Below, piece after piece: positions 35,151 through 47,630 of a stretch of DNA of 64,000 nt (its first letter is position 1; each line of letters starts with the position of its first letter). The notes below the pieces were generated by a model. It searched no databases. It was not told the origin of the DNA and saw only the letters and a program-made list of their open reading frames with translations. The translations under genes were made by a program, and so were the position numbers. Origin of the DNA: Macrostomum hystrix (lineage: Eukaryota; Platyhelminthes; Macrostomidae); assembly GCA_950097015.1 (NCBI GenBank), contig CATNEN010000003.1:14489001-14553000 (forward strand), read 5' to 3'.

Positions 35151-35627
35151 TCTTATCATCATGTCTTATCATTCTAAGGCGGTGTGTTGTCAAGTGAAGA
35201 AGATCTGAAAATTGTTGATAAACCAGCTATATAAAAGAGCATGAAGGTCTGGCGCGACAACGGGTCGGTCAAACTCCTCCTATTAGCCAATCTAATCAAC
35301 CATGCAACCCGCCACTGCTGACGGGAAGCAAAGTCCTGATCAATTCGATTTTTTGGGAAGAAATGTCTCAAACAGATTAGATCAAGTGTGGGATCGAATC
35401 GGCCCGAAAGCATTCTGTCAGGATTGCTTGGACACAGCAACTTGATCGTGATTTTTTTTCTACTCTAGAAAATGTTCCATCAAGGCTAAGTGCTCTAGAT
35501 CGGCTTCGAATCGAACCCTGGACGATAAGCCTCTTGCGACAAATTTCCAGCACCCCGTGCGACCATGGCTGGACAAAAAGTGCATCTGACAATCTGATAA
35601 TCTATTATGATGTTTCGTTGCATTTTA
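35151..35627. other. Spacer with TATA-like box and possible coding piece
   Basis: CTATATAAAAG at about 35227-35237. Further on, CTACTCTAG (about 35459-35467) could be an acceptor, followed by a plus frame NVPSRLSALDRLRIEPWTIS that runs into the next array. No homolog recognised; both strands have short open frames, so coding status is open. Confidence 0.25.
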
Positions 35628-37135
35628 GGGATTTCGAGATAAACAGTGGGATTTCTAGATAAACAGTGGGATTTCTAGATAAACAGTGGGATTTCTAGAT
35701 AAACAGGAGGATTTCTAGATAAACAGTGGGATTTCTAGATAAACAGTGGGATTTCTAGATAAACAGGAGGATTTCTAGATAAACAGTGGGATTTCTAGAT
35801 AAACAGGAGGATTTCTAGATAAACAGGAGGATTTCTAGATAAACAGGAGGATTTCTAGATAAACAGGAGGATTTCTAGATAAACAGTCGGATTTCTAGAT
35901 AAACAGGAGGATTTCTAGATAAACAGGAGGATTTCTAGATAAACAGTGGGATTTCTAGATAAACAGGAGGATTTCTAGATAAACAGTGGGATTTCTAGAT
36001 AAACAGTGGGATTTCTAGATAAACAGGAGGATTTCTAGATAAACAGTGGGATTTCTAGATAAACAGTGGGATTTCTAGATAAACAGGAGGATTTCTAGAT
36101 AAACAGTGGGATTTCTAGATAAACAGTGGGATTTCTAGATAAACAGTGGGATTTCTAGATAAACAGGAGGATTTCTAGATAAACAGTGGGATTTCTAGAT
36201 AAACAGGAGGATTTCTAGATAAACAGTGGGATTTCTAGATAAACAGTGGGATTTCTAGATAAACAGTGGGATTTCTATATAAACAGTGGGATTTCTAGAT
36301 AAACAGTGGGATTTCTATATAAACAGTGGGATTTCTAGATAAACAGTGGGATTTCTAGATAAACAGTGGGATTTCTATATAAACAGTGGGATTTCTAGAT
36401 AAACAGTGGGATTTCTAGATAAACAGTGGGATTTCTAGATAAACAGGAGGATTTCTAGATAAACAGTGGGATTTCTAGATAAACAGGAGGATTTCTAGAT
36501 AAACAGGAGGATTTCTAGATAAACAGTGGGATTTCTAGATAAACAGGAGGATTTCTAGATAAACAGTAGGATTTCTAGATAAACAGGAGGATTTCTAGAT
36601 AAACAGGAGGATTTCTAGATAAACAGTGGGATTTCTAGATAAACAGTGGGATTTCTAGATAAACAGGAGGATTTCTAGATAAACAGGAGGATTTCTAGAT
36701 AAACAGTGGGATTTCTAGATAAACAGTGGGATTTCTATATAAACAGTGGGATTTCTAGATAAACAGTGGGATTTCTAGATAAACAGTGGGATTTCTATAT
36801 AAACAGTGGGATTTCTAGATAAACAGTGGGATTTCTATATAAACAGTGGGATTTCTAGATAAACAGTGAGATTTCTAGATAAACAGTGGGATTTCTAGAT
36901 AAACAGTCGTATTTCTAGATAAACAGTGGGATTTCTATATAAACAGTGGGATTTCTAGATAAACAGTGGGATTTCTATATAAACAGTGGGATTTCTAGAT
37001 AAACAGTGAGATTTCTAGATTAACAGTGGGATTTCTAGATAAACAGGAGGATTTCTAGATAAACAGGAGGATTTCTAGATAAACAGTGGGATTTCTAGAT
37101 AAACCGTGGGATTTCTATATAAACAGTGCAATTTC
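35628..37135. repeat. Minisatellite array, 20-bp unit in perfect register
   Basis: About 75 copies of ATTTCTAGATAAACAG plus a 4-base variable end, with no insertion or deletion from 35641 to about 37120. Nearly all variation sits at two places: the end is TGGG or GAGG, and CTAGAT is occasionally CTATAT. The array therefore reads as a two-letter string. Confidence 0.95.
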
Positions 37136-38469
37136 TTGATAACCAGTTGAACTTCTAGATTATCACTGGGATTATACATAAGTAGCAAGATATCTAGTGA
37201 TCTAACTTCCATTCTACGGCTAATATCAAGGCACCTTTCATGTTAAAAAAATCGAGGTCAAAAAGCGATTTAAATCTTAATTGATGACCTATTTTCAAGC
37301 AAACTTTCCTTTCAATGTTGGTCGACATTTAACTTATTTTTTTGTTACTTTCTTTCGCGAACGGTAGCCAGGTAGACAGAAACTGTACTAATAGAGGTCC
37401 ATCCAGGCACAAGCGGAGGGTTGAAACAGTGCATCCTATTTAGCTGCTTGGGACAAATAATGTGATACGCATTTTAGTAGATAAGGAGATCTGGGATTAG
37501 GGAACACAGGCGGAAGATCATTGCGCGAATGAGAGGTTCGGGTGTCCCCGTAGGCTGAAATCTACTGAAACTTGAAACTTCACACAGACAGGCAGACAGG
37601 CAGTCTCCGTTCGCGTCAGGAAGGTCAGTTTTTTTTCTTCAAGTTTCTAAGAAATAGCCAAGTCTCGCCGTGCCAGCGCCTTTCGGTGGGATTCGGTAGG
37701 CAAAGTTTTAAGAGGCGGCGGCGACGCTTTTGAACTGGCCGAACAGCCTTATATAGATGACCAACTGGTGCTTTTTTGTCATTCCATAAATCTCTTTTCA
37801 CTTATACAGTTTTCTTCTTTCTAGCGGACCAAAAAAGCACGACAGAAAGGTACGAGAGAAGTAGTTAGTGTTGACTTTCTTTTTCTTAAACCCCCTCCTT
37901 AGTTTTGAATCAGCGCCCAGTTTGGCGGCGACCTACAAAGGGTTTCGAATTTTTCGGGCCTTCCAAAGAGACATTTCGGTGTATTTGGTAGTCAACGCGA
38001 CCCCGGGGGGAGGAGGAGGGATTGGTGGCTGTGGGGTAAAGAAAATTTGGCGATCCGGTCCTTGTCTCTCTTACTCTTTGGCTTGCCAGGTAACAAAGAA
38101 TTTGACTTCTAACAAGCCCATGGATGGGAGGCAAATTATAGATATAGTGTACACAAATTGGTCTACCTGGGAGATACAAATGGACACAGCGACGAATCGC
38201 TCTCTTAAAATTTTCCCTACCGCGGTATTTCTCCCCTCCCCTCCCTCATTCGCTCCAGAGCGAAGGCGGATCAGAAAATGCCTAACAATTATTAATTGCT
38301 TAATCATTCCTAGGTCCAAGGTCGTTACTGTCTCCAGTCCATAGAGAATTAATTTCTTTAGTTGTAATCCAGATATAGAAACTATGAGCGATCTTTTTCT
38401 GGAATCTATAAATATGATAGATCAATTATTCAACACGGGATCTTTGATCTATCAAGGAACTAATGAAGA
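37136..38469. other. Spacer, no gene I can support
   Basis: Has a TATA-like box (TTATATAGATG, about 37750-37760) and open frames on both strands at 37868-38344. Neither has a recognisable domain, and there is a GGGGGGAGGAGG run near 38005-38018. A short (GACAGGCA)n repeat lies at 37588-37602. Confidence 0.3.
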
Positions 38470-40645
38470 GTCTAGTTAATATCTAGCAATCATCTATGAA
38501 TACTCTACAGTAGAATCTAGTAAATACTTATTAATGATCTATCAATGATCTACAGTAGAATCTAGTTAGTACCTATCAATGATCTACAGTAGAATCTAGT
38601 TAGTACCTATCAATGATCTACAGTAGAATCTAGTTAGTACCTATCAATGATCTACAGTAGAATCTAGTTAGTACCTATCAATGATCTACAGTAGAATCTA
38701 GTTAGTACCTATCAATGATCTATCAATGATCTACAATATACGCTCGTAATCTAGTTAGTATCTATCAATGATCTACAGTATAATCTAGTTAGTATCTATC
38801 AATGATCTACAGTATAATCTAGTTAGTATCTATCAATAATCTACAGTATAATCTAGTTAGTATCTATCAATAAGCTACAGTATAATCTAGTTAGTATCTA
38901 TCAATGATCTACAGTATAATCTAGTTAGTATCTATCAATGATCTACAGTATAATCTAGTTAGTATCTATCAATGATCTACAGTATAATCTAGTTAGTATC
39001 TATCAATGATCTACAGTATAATCTAGTTAGTATCTATCAATAATCTACAGTATAATCTAGTTAGTATCTATCAATAAGCTACAGTATAATCTAGTTAGTA
39101 TCTATCAATGATCTACAGTATAATCTAGTTAGTATCTATCAATGATCTACAGTATAATCTAGTTAGTATCTATCAATAAGCTACAGTATAATCTAGTTAG
39201 TATCTATCAATGATCTACAGTAGAATCTAGTTAGTATCTATCAATGATCTGCAGTATAATCTAGTTAGTATCTATCAATAAGCTACAGTATAATCTAGTT
39301 AGTATCTATCAATAAGCTACAGTATAATCTAGTTAGTATCTATCAATAATCTACAGTATAATCTAGTTAGTATCTATCAATAAGCTGCAGTATAATCTAG
39401 TTAGTATCTATCAATAAGCTACAGTATAATCTAGTTAGTATCTATCAATAATCTACAGTATAATCTAGTTAGTATCTATCAATAAGCTACAGTATAATCT
39501 AGTTAGTATCTATCAATAAGCTACAGTATAATCTAGTTAGTATCTATCAATAATCTACAGTATAATCTAGTTAGTATCTATCAATAATCTACAGTATAAT
39601 CTAGTTAGTATCTATCAATAAGCTACAGTATAATCTAGTTAGTATCTATCAATAAGCTACAGTATAATCTAGTTAGTATCTATCAATGATCTACAGTATA
39701 ATCTAGTTAGTATCTATCAATGATCTACAGTATAATCTAGTTAGTATCTATCAATAATCTACAGTATAATCTAGTTAGTATCTATCAATAATCTACAGTA
39801 TAATCTAGTTAGTATCTATCAATAAGCTACAGTATAATCTAGTTAGTATCTATCAATAAGCTACAGTATAATCTAGTTAGTATCTATCAATAAGCTACAG
39901 TATAATCTAGTTAGTATCTATCAATGATCTACAGTATAATCTAGTTAGTATCTATCAATGATCTACAGTATAATCTAGTTAGTATCTATCAATAAGCTAC
40001 AGTATAATCTAGTTAGTATCTATCAATGATCTACAGTAGAATCTAGTTAGTATCTATCAATGATCTGCAGTATAATCTAGTTAGTATCTATCAATAAGCT
40101 ACAGTATAATCTAGTTAGTATCTATCAATAAGCTACAGTATAATCTAGTTAGTATCTATCAATAATCTACAGTATAATCTAGTTAGTATCTATCAATAAG
40201 CTGCAGTATAATCTAGTTAGTATCTATCAATAAGCTACAGTATAATCTAGTTAGTATCTATCAATAATCTACAGTATAATCTAGTTAGTATCTATCAATA
40301 AGCTACAGTATAATCTAGTTAGTATCTATCAATAAGCTACAGTATAATCTAGTTAGTATCTATCAATAATCTACAGTATAATCTAGTTAGTATCTATCAA
40401 TAATCTACAGTATAATCTAGTTAGTATCTATCAATGATCTACAGTATAATCTAGTTAGTATCTATCAATGATCTACAGTATAATCTAGTTAGTATCTATC
40501 AATGATCTACAGTATAATCTAGTTAGTATCTATCAATAAGCTACAGTATAATCTAGTTAGTATCTATCAATGATCTACAGTATAATCTAGTTAGTATCTA
40601 TCAATAATCTACAGTATAATCTAGTTAGTATCTATCAATGATTTA
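38470..40645. repeat. Minisatellite array, 34-bp unit
   Basis: About 63 copies of a 34-bp unit (TCTAGTTAGTATCTATCAAT, then GATCTACAGTATAA or AAGCTACAGTATAA). The rare variants GATCTGCAG (39246, 40062) and AAGCTGCAG (39382, 40198) are each 816 bp apart, exactly 24 units. Confidence 0.95.
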
Positions 40646-40770
40646 TCACTCGTCTTCAGAATCATCTAGTAAATATCGATCAATGAACTTTCAATGATTT
40701 TCAGAAGAATCTACCTAATTTGTTAACAATCCAAAAAGTAGACGAAAAAAATAGATCATTTGCCCCTCAC

Positions 40771-41023
40771 CTATCGTTGTGCATGTCGAACAGTAGTTGC
40801 CTGTTTAGCACATCTCTTAGATCGATATTTTTCACATTTTGTAGTATATCCTCAGTGCTGGACAGTGATAATCTATCAGTGAGTTGAGCAGCATCTGCTA
40901 CTGGCAGCACGATATCTGAGCAGGGAAATATCATAGCCAGTGCAGCCAGCCAAATCCATAGTTTCAGTTGTCGGCCAATTATAGCATTGCTGGCCACTCG
41001 AAGCAGTCGATGTGTTCCTTTAT
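40771..41023 (-). CDS. Possible exon of a membrane or secreted protein
   Basis: The minus frame is open across this stretch and ends at a good donor (GATAG|GTGAGG, intron start 40770). It encodes RQLKLWIWLAALAMIFPCSD, a hydrophobic signal-peptide or membrane-like segment, then a hydrophilic part (TEDILQNVKNIDLRDVLNRQ). A possible acceptor is AAAACAG at 41026-41024. There is no in-frame ATG before the hydrophobic part, so an upstream exon is needed. The downstream intron would contain the 34-bp array. Not recognised. Confidence 0.3.
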
Positions 41024-41127
41024 CTGTTTTAAATATGATGAGCAGATAAAGTTTGACCTTCAGTTCTTACCATGTTAAGCAATCGTGATCTTAATCTTCA
41101 ATCATAGAAACTCTAATTGTGTTGGAA

Positions 41128-44005
41128 ATAATCTTGGAAATCCGCCCTCCCAATCTTGGAAATCCGCCCTCCCAATCTTGGAAATCCGCCCTCCCAATCT
41201 TGGAAATCCGCCCTCCTAATCTTGGAAATCCGCCCTCCCAATCTTGGAAATCCGCCCTCCTAATCTTGGAAATCCATTCTCCCAATCTTGGAAATCCGCC
41301 CTCCCAATCTTGGAAATCCGCCCTCCCAATCTTGGAAATCCGCCCTCCCAATCTTGGAAATCCGCCCTCCCAATCTTGGAAATCCGCCCTCCCAATCTTG
41401 GAAATCCGCCCTCCCAATCTTGGAAATCCGCCCTCCCAATCTTGGATATCCGCCCTCCCAATCTTGGAAATCCGCCCTCCAAATCTTGGAAATCCGCCCT
41501 CCCAATCTTGGAAATCCGCCCTCCCAATCTTGGAAATCCGCCCTCCCAATCTTGGAAATCCGCCCTCCTAATCTTGGAAATGCGCCCTCCTAATCTTGGA
41601 AATCCGCCCTCCCAATCTTGGAAATCCGCCCTCCCAATCTTGGAAATGCGCCCTCCTAATCTTGGAAATCCATTCTCCCAATCTTGGAAATCCGCCCTCC
41701 CAATCTTGGAAATCCGCCCTCCCAATCTTGGAAATCCACCCTCCCAATCTTGGAAATCCGCCCTCCCAATCTTGGAAATCCGCCCTCCCAATCTTGGAAA
41801 TCCGCCCTCCCAATCTTGGAAATCCACCCTCCCAATCTTGGAAATCCGCCCTCCCAATCTTGGAAATCCGCCCTCCTAATCTTGGAAATCCGCCCTCCCA
41901 ATCTTGGAAATCCGCCCTCCTAATCTTGGATATCCGCCCTCCAAATCTTGGAAATCCGCCCTCCCAATCTTGGATATCCGCCCTCCTAATCTTGGAAATC
42001 CGCCCTCCTAATCTTGGATATCCGCCCTCCAAATCTTGGAAATCCGCCCTCCCAATCTTGGAAATCCGCCCTCCCAATCTTGGAAATCCGCCCTCCCAAT
42101 CTTGGAAATCCGCCCTCCAAATCTTGGAAATCCGCCCTCCCAATCTTGGAAATCCGCCCTCCCAATCTTGGAAATCCGCCCTCCTAATCTTGGAAACCCG
42201 CCCTCCTAATCTTGGAAATCCGCCCTCCCAATCTTGGAAATCCGCCCTCCCAATCTTGGAAATCCGCCCTCCCAATCTTGGAAATCCGCCCTCCCAATCT
42301 TGGAAATCCGCCCTCCTAATCTTGGATATCCGCCCTCCAAATCTTGGAAATCCGCCCTCCCAATCTTGGAAATCCGCCCTCCCAATCTTGGAAATCCGCC
42401 CTCCTAATCTTGGAAATCCATTCTCCCAATCTTGGAAATCCGCCCTCCCAATCTTGGAAATCCGCCCTCCCAATCTTGGAAATCCGCCCTCCCAATCTTG
42501 GAAATCCGCCCTCCCAATCTTGGAAATCCGCCCTCCCAATCTTGGAAATCCGCCCTCCCAATCTTGGAAATCCGCCCTCCCAATCTTGGAAATCCGCCCT
42601 CCCAATCTTGGAAATCCGCCCTCCCAATCTTGGAAATCCGCCCTCCCAATCTTGGAAATCCGCCCTCCCAATCTTGGAAATCCACCCTCCAAATCTTGGA
42701 AATCCGCCCTCCCAATCTTGAAAATCCGCCCTCCTAATCTTGGAAATCCGCCCTCCCAATCTTGGAAATCCGCCCTCCTAATCTTGGATATCCGCCCTCC
42801 AAATCTTGGAAATCCGCCCTCCCAATCTTGGATATCCGCCCTCCTAATCTTGGAAATCCGCCCTCCTAATCTTGGATATCCGCCCTCCAAATCTTGGAAA
42901 TCCGCCCTCCCAATCTTGGAAATCCGCCCTCCCAATCTTGGAAATCCGCCCTCCCAATCTTGGAAATCCGCCCTCCAAATCTTGGAAATCCGCCCTCCCA
43001 ATCTTGGAAATCCGCCCTCCCAATCTTGGAAATCCGCCCTCCTAATCTTGGAAACCCGCCCTCCTAATCTTGGAAATCCGCCCTCCCAATCTTGGAAATC
43101 CGCCCTCCCAATCTTGGAAATCCGCCCTCCCAATCTTGGAAATCCGCCCTCCCAATCTTGGAAATCCGCCCTCCTAATCTTGGAAATCCGCCCTCCAAAT
43201 CTTGGAAATCCGCCCTCCCAATCTTGGAAATCCGCCCTCCCAATCTTGGAAATCCGCCCTCCTAATCTTGGAAATCCATTCTCCCAATCTTGGAAATCCG
43301 CCCTCCCAATCTTGGAAATCCGCCCTCCCAATCTTGGAAATCCGCCCTCCCAATCTTGGAAATCCGCCCTCCCAATCTTGGAAATCCGCCCTCCCAATCT
43401 TGGAAATCCGCCCTCCCAATCTTGGAAATCCGCCCTCCCAATCTTGGAAATCCGCCCTCCCAATCTTGGAAATCCGCCCTCCCAATCTTGGAAATCCGCC
43501 CTCCCAATCTTGGAAATCCGCCCTCCCAATCTTGGAAATCCGCCCTCCCAATCTTGGAAATCCACCCTCCAAATCTTGGAAATCCGCCCTCCCAATCTTG
43601 AAAATCCGCCCTCCTAATCTTGGAAATCCGCCCTCCCAATCTTGGAAATCCGCCCTCCTAATCTTGGATATCCGCCCTCCAAATCTTGGAAATCCGCCCT
43701 CCCAATCTTGGATATCCGCCCTCCTAATCTTGGAAATCCGCCCTCCTAATCTTGGATATCCGCCCTCCAAATCTTGGAAATCCGCCCTCCCAATCTTGGA
43801 AATCCGCCCTCCCAATCTTGGAAATCCGCCCTCCCAATCTTGGAAATCCGCCCTCCAAATCTTGGAAATCCGCCCTCCCAATCTTGGAAATCCGCCCTCC
43901 CAATCTTGGAAATCCGCCCTCCTAATCTTGGAAACCCGCCCTCCTAATCTTGGAAATCCGCCCTCCCAATCTTGGAAATCCGCCCTCCTAATCTTGGAAA
44001 CCCGC
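41128..44005. repeat. Minisatellite array, 22-bp unit
   Basis: About 130 copies of CTTGGAAATCCGCCCTCCCA plus AT. It is stop-free in several frames of both strands, producing overlapping open frames up to 675 codons (ISKIGRADFQDWEGG; LEIRPPNLGNPPSQS), all artefacts. Marker variants recur at 858-880 bp (GGAAACCCGCC at 42193, 43051, 43931; TCCACCCTCCAAA at 42681, 43561), 39-40 units. Confidence 0.95.
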
Positions 44006-44799
44006 TCTTGTTTTAAAAACACACGCGCTCGTTTTTTGGAAATCCACTATCAATTATGGAAAATCCGCTACTCGATCCTCCTTATAATCCGGCACAGTTA
44101 TTTTCAAATATTGGCTCACAAATCCTAGCTGTAAATCTTACCTGCCGTGGTGAAATCCATTTCGATTTTATCCAATAGTTGACGCAAAATTAGGCGCTGA
44201 AAATTGACAAGTCTCTACTAGATTTATCTGCACCCCAAATGTCATGTGGGACTTGAAAACACTCTGCGTCCTTAGTCTACGTCGAATCGTACTTGAAGTC
44301 CGTATTGAGCCGAGTCTCAGTATCAAAGCTAGTAACTTCTAGGCCCACGCTGCTGGCTATAGGCTAGGATTATTTGTCCCTTGCTTCAGCTTCCTGATTG
44401 GCTCGCGGTGTTGCAGCTTTTTCTCCTGTCGTTCGTCTCTTCCCGTCTCGTTCCCTTATTCTTTCCTTCCTTCTTGGATATTCGTGGTATGAAGCAATAG
44501 TTGAAGACCCAGACCAATAAGATAATGTAGCGATTTAGACTTGTCAGCATAGGAACTGACATTACTAGAGGGTGTGTATCTGTATAGAAACCTGTTGCCT
44601 TTTTGGCCTTTCGTGTGTTGCTTCAGTAATTCCTTGTTTCTGCTTATTATTTGCACACAAACACACATGCATGTAAATATGTATATTTGTCTGCCTCCAG
44701 ACTTACATTCACACAGACAAGGTCACTCTAGAAATTCAGAAAATTCTAGTGTCGATTCCGGTTGCAGAATTGCAGAATAAACAGTATATGGGTCTATGG
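44006..44799. other. Spacer, no gene seen
   Basis: A few diverged remnants of the 22-bp unit at 44036-44070, then unique sequence. Short open frames only. Confidence 0.4.
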
Positions 44800-45097
44800 T
44801 AAGGAGAGTGCGGCTAGAGTGAAGTAGAGAGCGGATGGAGGGAGAGAGCGGATGAAGGGAGAGAGCGGATGGAGGGCAGGAGAAAGCGAGTGTTGGTAAC
44901 GAGACAGCGGATAGAGGGAAGTAAAGAGCGGATGAAGGGAAGGAGACAGCGGATGAAGGGAAGGAGAGAGCGGATAGAGGGAAGGAGAGAGCGGTTGGAG
45001 GGAAGGAGGGAGCGGTTGGAGGGAAGGAGAGAGCGGATAGAGGGAAGGAGAGAGCGGTTGGAGGGAAGGAGAGAGCGGATGGAGGGAAGGAGAGCGA
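44800..45097. repeat. Purine-rich 21-bp minisatellite, left part
   Basis: About 14 copies of GAGAGCGGATGGAGGGAAG plus two bases. It contains a distinctive variant, GGAGAAAGCGAGTGT.GG.AA followed by CGAGACAGCGGATAGAGGGA (44878-44920), which also occurs at 49808-49850 in the right part. It ends abruptly at the BEL element. Confidence 0.95.
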
Positions 45098-45693
45098 TGC
45101 AGAAACTGTTCAGGCGCTCACCACGTCAGCATCTGCAATTGCGGCCAGTCAGGTGGACAAGGGTCGGGTTTCAAAATGAAAGCAAAGAGCATCGATTCGA
45201 CAGTCAGGAGTGGCGCGGTCCAGAACAAGACTTTTGCCAATGCGAAGAAGGACGTCATTCTGCAGGTGCAGACTGGGAGTACGAACACGGCATAGAGTGA
45301 ACCTGAATCTGTGGTTTCAACGGAAGGAAACTTTGCTCTCTCCATGTTCATCAATCGTAACCCCACTGTCGCTCTTCCAGTATCTAAGGCAATTCTGATT
45401 GCTCCTGACGGACGTCGAGAACTGCTGGTGAGGGTTCTGCTGGATACCGCAAGCAATCGGTCGTATATTCGAGAAGACGTATGCGACTTGCTCCAGTTTG
45501 AACGGTTTGCTGAGGAAAGTTTTAAAGTCTCTGCCTTTTCTGGAATCGCTACGACGGTGAACTCTTCAAGAGTGAAATTCCACATTCGCAAGGTTGACTC
45601 AATGGAGATCATCAGATTGGAAGCTATATATCGTAAAGCAGATCTGTCAGCCTCAGACTTCAGTTATCGTCAATTCGTTTCAGCACCTTCATG
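45098..45693 (+). pseudogene. BEL/Pao element: gag knuckle and protease
   Basis: The sequence starts at a BEL-type zinc knuckle, CRNCSGAHHVSIC (about 45098-45136, CX2CX3HX4C), with no gag before it: the array abuts it. The aspartic protease follows, with LLVRVLLDTASNRSYI (about 45424-45470) as active site and a typical AFSG..T region. A stop (TAG, about 45294-45296) interrupts the linker, and the frame shifts after 45690. BEL/Pao elements are LTR retrotransposons of animals; this copy lacks its 5' LTR and most of gag. Confidence 0.8.
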
Positions 45694-47237
45694 ATGTGGA
45701 CCTAGCGGATCCATATGACCCACGTGACATCAGTACTCTAATCTCGATCCTCGAAGGCTCAGATCAATACTTCCAATTTGTAGGCGACAACGTGATTCGT
45801 GGCACCTCAGGACCAGTCGCCATTTCCTCTAAGCTAGGATTCCTTCTCTGTGATCCTCTAGCGATCGATGGGTCAGCCAAGGATGAGCCTATCGTTTCCG
45901 AAGATTCAGCTGATTGTAGTACGGCTCAGACCTTGTGCTGCGCTACTCCTGATGATGCCTTTGTCACAACTGACTCGTCGAAGAGTGACCTTTCCTCATT
46001 CTGGCGACTTGAAGCACTAGGGATCATTGAGCAAAAGGATGATTCCACAGAGGGTTCGTTTATCTGTAATCCAAGGCTCGAGAACGTCGGTACAGCGTCA
46101 GTCTACCATGGAAATACCCGGAAGGCTCAGTGCCGTTGGATGATCACTTCGACATGGCGTACAGTATAGACTGTCGTCCACAACTCGTGCTCCGAGGAAG
46201 GATCCAGAGACTCTGACAAAGTATAGTGGAATCATTTCGGAACAGGAAGCTTCTGGCATAATCGAGAAGGTGCCCGAGAAAGATCTTGGCAAGAACAATT
46301 GCCATTATATGCCTCATCACCACGTCATAAAGTCAGACAGTGAGCACACAAAGATTGTGTTTGATGGATCTGCCAGACTTCGCACAGGCGACTTCTCAAT
46401 CAATGATCTACTTCAAGCTGGTCCGACTGATGTACCTCTGATCCCAGAAATTCTGATGAGATTTCGCAAACATCCGATCGCCATCATAGGAGACATAGAA
46501 AAAGCCTTCTTGCATATTGCCATCGATAGTGAGGACAGACACTATCTGAGATTTCTGTGGACTAACCCGAGTGAGTCGGACAAGGTTTTTCACTATCGCT
46601 TCTGTAGATTGCCGTTCCTTACGTACTCTCCTGGTGTCTTGAGAGCTACGGTCCTTCAACATTGATAGCCAGAAGAATAATTTTCCACTCGCCGCTGAGA
46701 TTATTCCCAAAGACTTGTACGTCGACAATTTAGTGACAAGCTGTAAATCTCTAAGTGACGCATTCAATCTCTACAAAGATGCAAAAGATATCTTCAACCT
46801 GGCTGGCATGAACATGCGACAGTGGAAATCCAACTCAGATTCGTTCAACAGCTCGCTACCCGATCAGGATGTTGGTCATACAGAAAAAGTGCTTGGTCTC
46901 CACTGGGACTCGGTCAGGGACACATTCGTCATGCAGTTTTCTGAGCTAGTTACCCACGTCAACGGATCCTCTTCAACCAAGAGGTCGATGCTAGGAGTAC
47001 TTGCGTCTGTGTACGATCCGTTAGGAATCTTGTCACCCTCTTTGACTGCTGTCAAGGTGATGCTACAGAACCTGTGTTCGCAAGTCGGGTTGGGACGACG
47101 AACTTCCGCCAGATATCACCGAGAGTTGGAACCGTTGGTTACAGTCGTTGTCGAGCTCACGCTTCGAAGTTCCTCGCTACCTTTTCGCCGATCTCAATTC
47201 GGAGCCAGTTCGAATGGAATTACATGGATTCTGTGAT
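45694..47237 (+). pseudogene. BEL/Pao element: reverse transcriptase
   Basis: Blocks in order, in several frames: FWRLEALGI (about 46000-46026), HHHVIKSDSEHTKIVFDGSA (about 46318-46375), NDLLQAGP.D.PLIPEILMRFR (about 46402-46470), the catalytic IIGDIEKAFLHI (about 46483-46520), and YVDNLVTS in place of the YVDD box (about 46718-46742). The later KVLGLHWD and LASVYDPLGILSP segments (46885-47040) are typical for BEL. Frameshifts near 45690, 46160, 46630 and 46700 split the frame, and it ends at the SINE insertion at 47238. Asn in place of the second Asp of the catalytic box adds to its decay. Confidence 0.85.
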
Positions 47238-47630
47238 AATAATAATTTGACACTAGACCCAAGGGCCAGTGCAGGTGTTGTGTGTCAAGCACACTAGCAG
47301 GTGGGGACTGCACACCTATTGTACTCTCGGCTCTCTCGGACACCGGTTGACAGCCGCGTGTCAGCAATGGAATTTATTTTTCCAAACATATCGGCAGCAT
47401 CCAAACCCCACAGAATTGCCGCACAGAACTGCTTTATTCCACGCCAGCCGGAATTATTATTACCCGACGAAATGTCGGTACTCATTTGCAGCTGAGTAGA
47501 CTGTGTGCACATCAGGGCAAAGCAGCTTGCCAAAGGCTGCACGAATAGTTCTAGACTAGGTCGGGAGTCGAACCCAGGACCATCTGATCCAGAGTCCGAC
47601 ACCTTACTGACTGAGCTATCCGCCCCTTGC
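47238..47630 (-). mobile_element. tRNA-derived SINE, family B, inserted in BEL
   Basis: Flanked by a perfect 10-bp target-site duplication, ATTCTGTGAT (47228-47237 and 47631-47640). On the minus strand the first 70 or so bases (47628 to about 47560) look like a tRNA: A box TAGCTCAGTCAGT, anticodon-arm loop CTCTGGA (anticodon CTG, Gln), and B box GGGTTCGACTCCC. An unrelated body and an ATT-type tail at 47238 follow. Removing the insert and one duplicate makes the BEL frame continuous, so the SINE arrived later. Confidence 0.8.

Noticed and set aside
37868-38344. 158-codon plus-strand frame and two minus-strand frames
   Set aside because: Overlapping frames on both strands, no recognisable domain and no consistent splice sites; left as undetermined spacer.
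41128-44128. Very long overlapping open frames on both strands (up to about 675 codons)
   Set aside because: They arise because the 22-bp unit is stop-free in several frames of both strands. Translations only repeat the unit, and there is no start context or non-repetitive domain.
47560-47630. Functional tRNA-Gln gene
   Set aside because: The tRNA-like part has stem mismatches, continues into a SINE body, and the whole is bounded by target-site duplications.
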